From Leptolinea sp964424035 (GTDB lineage: Bacteria; Chloroflexota; Anaerolineae; Anaerolineales; Anaerolineaceae): a stretch of 5,911 nt of DNA. Below are positions 4,468-5,911 of the stretch, piece by piece. The stretch is taken from NCBI GenBank assembly GCA_964424035.1, contig CAYRHB010000158.1:1-5911 (forward strand), read 5' to 3'. The position numbers and the translations under genes are program-made. Below the pieces are notes generated by a model. That model saw only the letters and a list, made by a program, of their open reading frames with translations, was not told the DNA's origin and ran no database searches. Numbering within the stretch: position 1 is the first letter of the stretch; the number at the start of each line of letters is the position of its first letter.

Positions 4468-5663
4468 GCCGGATAAAAGACAGGCGATTCTCCCGTAAAA
4501 TGTCAGATTGGACTGACCGGCAAGACTGGCATGACATGCCTGAATGGCGGGATTGGCGGGATTGGCGTGAGGCACGTGACTGGCGCAAGTGGGGTTATCT
4601 CCGCCCCAGGAAGAAACGTTTCCTGTTGGGACGTTTTCTGTTCTTTTTTGTTCCCATGGTGGGGATTTTCATTGCCGGCATCATGTTCATCATTCATGTG
4701 CTTGCCGGTCAACTACAGGAGGTTGTTCCAAATCCCCGAATTCTTGTGTTTGTGGTCTGGGGAGTGCCGCTTCTCTTCGGGTTGGTCGCGTTCATTATTG
4801 GCGGAATAACATTCCGCAAGTTCGGTTCGCCGATGGCTGATTTTATGGCAGCCCTGGATGAAGTTGCGGAAGGAAACCTCTCCGTTCGCGTCCAGGAATA
4901 CAAGCATGGCGAATTCAGCAAAATGTCACGCAGTTTCAACCGTATGGTTGAGCAACTGGCAGCCGCCGAGCAAAACCGGCGCAATTTAACGGCCGATGTC
5001 GCCCATGAATTGCGTACCCCGTTGCATATTATCCAGGGAAATCTGGAGGGGATGCTGGATGGAGTCTATGAACCTACCACCGAGCAAATCAGTGTGACGC
5101 TTGATGAGACTAAATTACTGGCCCGGCTGGTAAATGACCTGCAAACCCTGTCACTCGCGGAAGCCGGAAAGCTTCATTTGAATCTATCACCGGTTTCCGC
5201 AGCCGATCTGGTCGGTGATACGGTCACATCCTTTTCCGGTCTGGCAGCTGAGAACGGTATCACTCTTGAATCAGAAATCACCGGAGGAGAGAAGGAACTG
5301 ACCATCATGGCAGACGCCGACCGGTTGGACCAGGTGCTGAACAACCTTGTTGCCAATGCGGTACGTTACACGCCATCCGGTGGCAGGATTTTGCTAAAGG
5401 CTGAGGCTGAGCGTAACAGTGTAAAGCTTTCGGTCGAAGATACCGGCAGCGGAATTTCACAGGAAGACCTGCCGCATGTGTTCGACCGTTTCTGGAAAGC
5501 GGAACGCTCCCGCTCACGGCATGAAGGCAGCGGCAGCGGTCTGGGTTTGGCTATTGCCCGTCAACTGGTACAGGCTCATGGGGGTACCATCAATGTCATA
5601 AGCCGGCAAGGTGAGGGTACAAGTTTTATCATCGATCTGCCGGTTATGCCGCTCGAGGGTTGA
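4464..5663 (+). CDS. HAMP-domain sensor histidine kinase
   Basis: This 399-residue membrane kinase should autophosphorylate and pass phosphate to the upstream-encoded regulator. Residues 1-55 are a cytoplasmic tail with a striking tripeptide array (15-44), then a basic segment. Membrane helices lie at about 56-80 and 92-116 and leave only about 11 residues outside, so there is no periplasmic-type sensor domain. A HAMP domain follows (about 115-170). The dimerisation domain carries the H-box VAHELRTPL with phospho-acceptor His181. The ATPase domain has the N-box (NNLVANAVRYTP, Asn294/Asn298), G1 DTGSGI (326-331), F-box FDRFWK (340-345) and G2 GSGSGLGLAI (355-364). All key residues are present. 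The ATG at 4464 overlaps the regulator stop; Met13 would be an alternative but lacks a ribosome binding site and loses the coupling. The small outer loop suggests intramembrane or partner-based sensing. Confidence 0.96.
   Translation: MSRIKDRRFSRKMSDWTDRQDWHDMPEWRDWRDWREARDWRKWGYLRPRKKRFLLGRFLFFFVPMVGIFIAGIMFIIHVLAGQLQEVVPNPRILVFVVWGVPLLFGLVAFIIGGITFRKFGSPMADFMAALDEVAEGNLSVRVQEYKHGEFSKMSRSFNRMVEQLAAAEQNRRNLTADVAHELRTPLHIIQGNLEGMLDGVYEPTTEQISVTLDETKLLARLVNDLQTLSLAEAGKLHLNLSPVSAADLVGDTVTSFSGLAAENGITLESEITGGEKELTIMADADRLDQVLNNLVANAVRYTPSGGRILLKAEAERNSVKLSVEDTGSGISQEDLPHVFDRFWKAERSRSRHEGSGSGLGLAIARQLVQAHGGTINVISRQGEGTSFIIDLPVMPLEG
4506..4595 (+). repeat. ten tandem 9-bp units encoding Asp-Trp-Arg-like tripeptides
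   Basis: Ten in-frame 9-bp units encode residues 15-44 of the kinase. The units are DWT, DRQ, DWH, DMP, EWR, DWR, DWR, EAR, DWR and KWG. The first position is acidic in nine of ten units, the second is Trp in seven, and the third is Arg in five. The central copies are near-identical in DNA (GATTGGCGG repeated), while outer copies have drifted. This looks like a slippage- or duplication-derived array kept in frame. Confidence 0.85.
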
Positions 5664-5765
5664 ACAGTAACAGGCTTCCTTCGTCAAAGAATCGCTGAAT
5701 TCCAAATTAACTCGAAATTTGATTGAAAAAATACCATTTGCCAGTTTTTCATAGATAATTAACGC
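5664..5765 (+). promoter_or_regulatory. intergenic region with candidate promoter of the antiporter gene
   Basis: This 102-bp AT-rich gap separates the kinase from the antiporter gene. GATAAT (5754-5759, 5/6 to the -10 consensus) lies at -12 to -7 from the ATG at 5766, and no Shine-Dalgarno is present, the same arrangement as at the response regulator. No convincing -35 at normal spacing is seen. No GC-rich terminator follows the kinase gene, so read-through from the two-component operon is possible. Confidence 0.35.
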
Positions 5766-5911
5766 ATGCTTTCATTATCTATTGAAATTCTTTTCCTGAT
5801 TGTTTCGGTTTTGTTAATTCTGAGCGTTATCGCCAGTAAGTTTTCTGACCGATTTGGCATCCCATCTCTTGTACTCTTCCTCATCATAGGCATGATGGCC
5901 GGGTCGGAGGG
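5766..5911 (+). CDS. N-terminus of a CPA-type K+/H+ antiporter (partial)
   Basis: The first 48 codons are visible, and the gene runs off the right edge. The fragment starts with a hydrophobic helix (about 6-23) followed by SKFSDRFGIPSLVLFLIIGMMAG. The pattern of Ser-Lys-hydrophobic, Arg-Phe-Gly-Ile-Pro, then a second helix ending in Gly-Met-x-Ala-Gly is typical of the first two helices of NhaP2/CvrA-like potassium/proton antiporters in the cytoplasmic membrane. Such proteins extrude K+ (or Na+) in exchange for protons and often carry C-terminal TrkA domains, which cannot be checked here. The start has no Shine-Dalgarno but has GATAAT at -12 to -7. The neighbouring envelope-type two-component system could regulate it, though no shared binding site was identified. 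Confidence 0.8.
   Translation, partial: MLSLSIEILFLIVSVLLILSVIASKFSDRFGIPSLVLFLIIGMMAGSE

Noticed and set aside
4531..4809. Overlapping plus-strand frames inside the kinase gene
   Set aside because: They are frame-shifted readings of the kinase membrane region; the kinase frame keeps all motifs without interruption.
5703..5721. CAAATT...AATTTG inverted repeat after the kinase gene
   Set aside because: It is a 6-bp stem with almost only A-T pairs and a 7-nt loop, too weak for a terminator and likely by chance in this AT-rich gap.

Overview
The window (5,911 bases) looks like ordinary bacterial chromosome of moderate GC content with an AT-rich left edge. I see no phage genes, transposase, CRISPR array, rRNA or tRNA. 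The mix of genes suggests an environmental bacterium, perhaps Chloroflexota (Anaerolineae-like). The mix includes a GGDEF protein with an unfamiliar N-terminus, a nitrilase-family hydrolase, an OmpR/HAMP-kinase pair behind a small two-helix membrane protein, and a CPA-type antiporter. Several starts also lack a Shine-Dalgarno but carry a -10-like hexamer just upstream. The lineage is an inference from style, not from a marker gene.

Layout, left to right. Positions 1-303 are AT-rich and hold no convincing gene. Positions 304-1047 (minus) encode a DUF2726 protein with a PD-(D/E)XK-like core and a C-terminal topoisomerase-type zinc ribbon. Its linker contains a short palindromic repeat-like sequence. 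A divergent intergenic region follows, then a diguanylate cyclase (1234-2286, plus) with GGEEF and an intact RxxD inhibitory site. It converges on a carbon-nitrogen hydrolase (2304-3098, minus) with a complete Glu-Lys-Cys triad. A second divergent region separates that gene from a small two-helix membrane protein (3257-3700, plus). An 11-bp perfect hairpin (3723-3748) then precedes a two-component operon: an OmpR-type response regulator (3781-4467) and a HAMP histidine kinase (4464-5663) joined by an ATGA overlap. The right edge holds the first 48 codons of a K+/H+ (CPA-type) antiporter (from 5766).

The kinase has almost no extracytoplasmic domain, so it probably senses through its membrane segments or a partner. 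The adjacent 147-residue membrane protein is the natural candidate for partner or target. The antiporter just downstream could be a further target. The kinase also carries an unusual cytoplasmic N-terminal array of ten Asp-Trp-Arg-like tripeptides. The most interesting signals are this array, the recurring leaderless-type promoter/start arrangement, and the hairpin whose right arm contains the proposed -35 element of the two-component operon.
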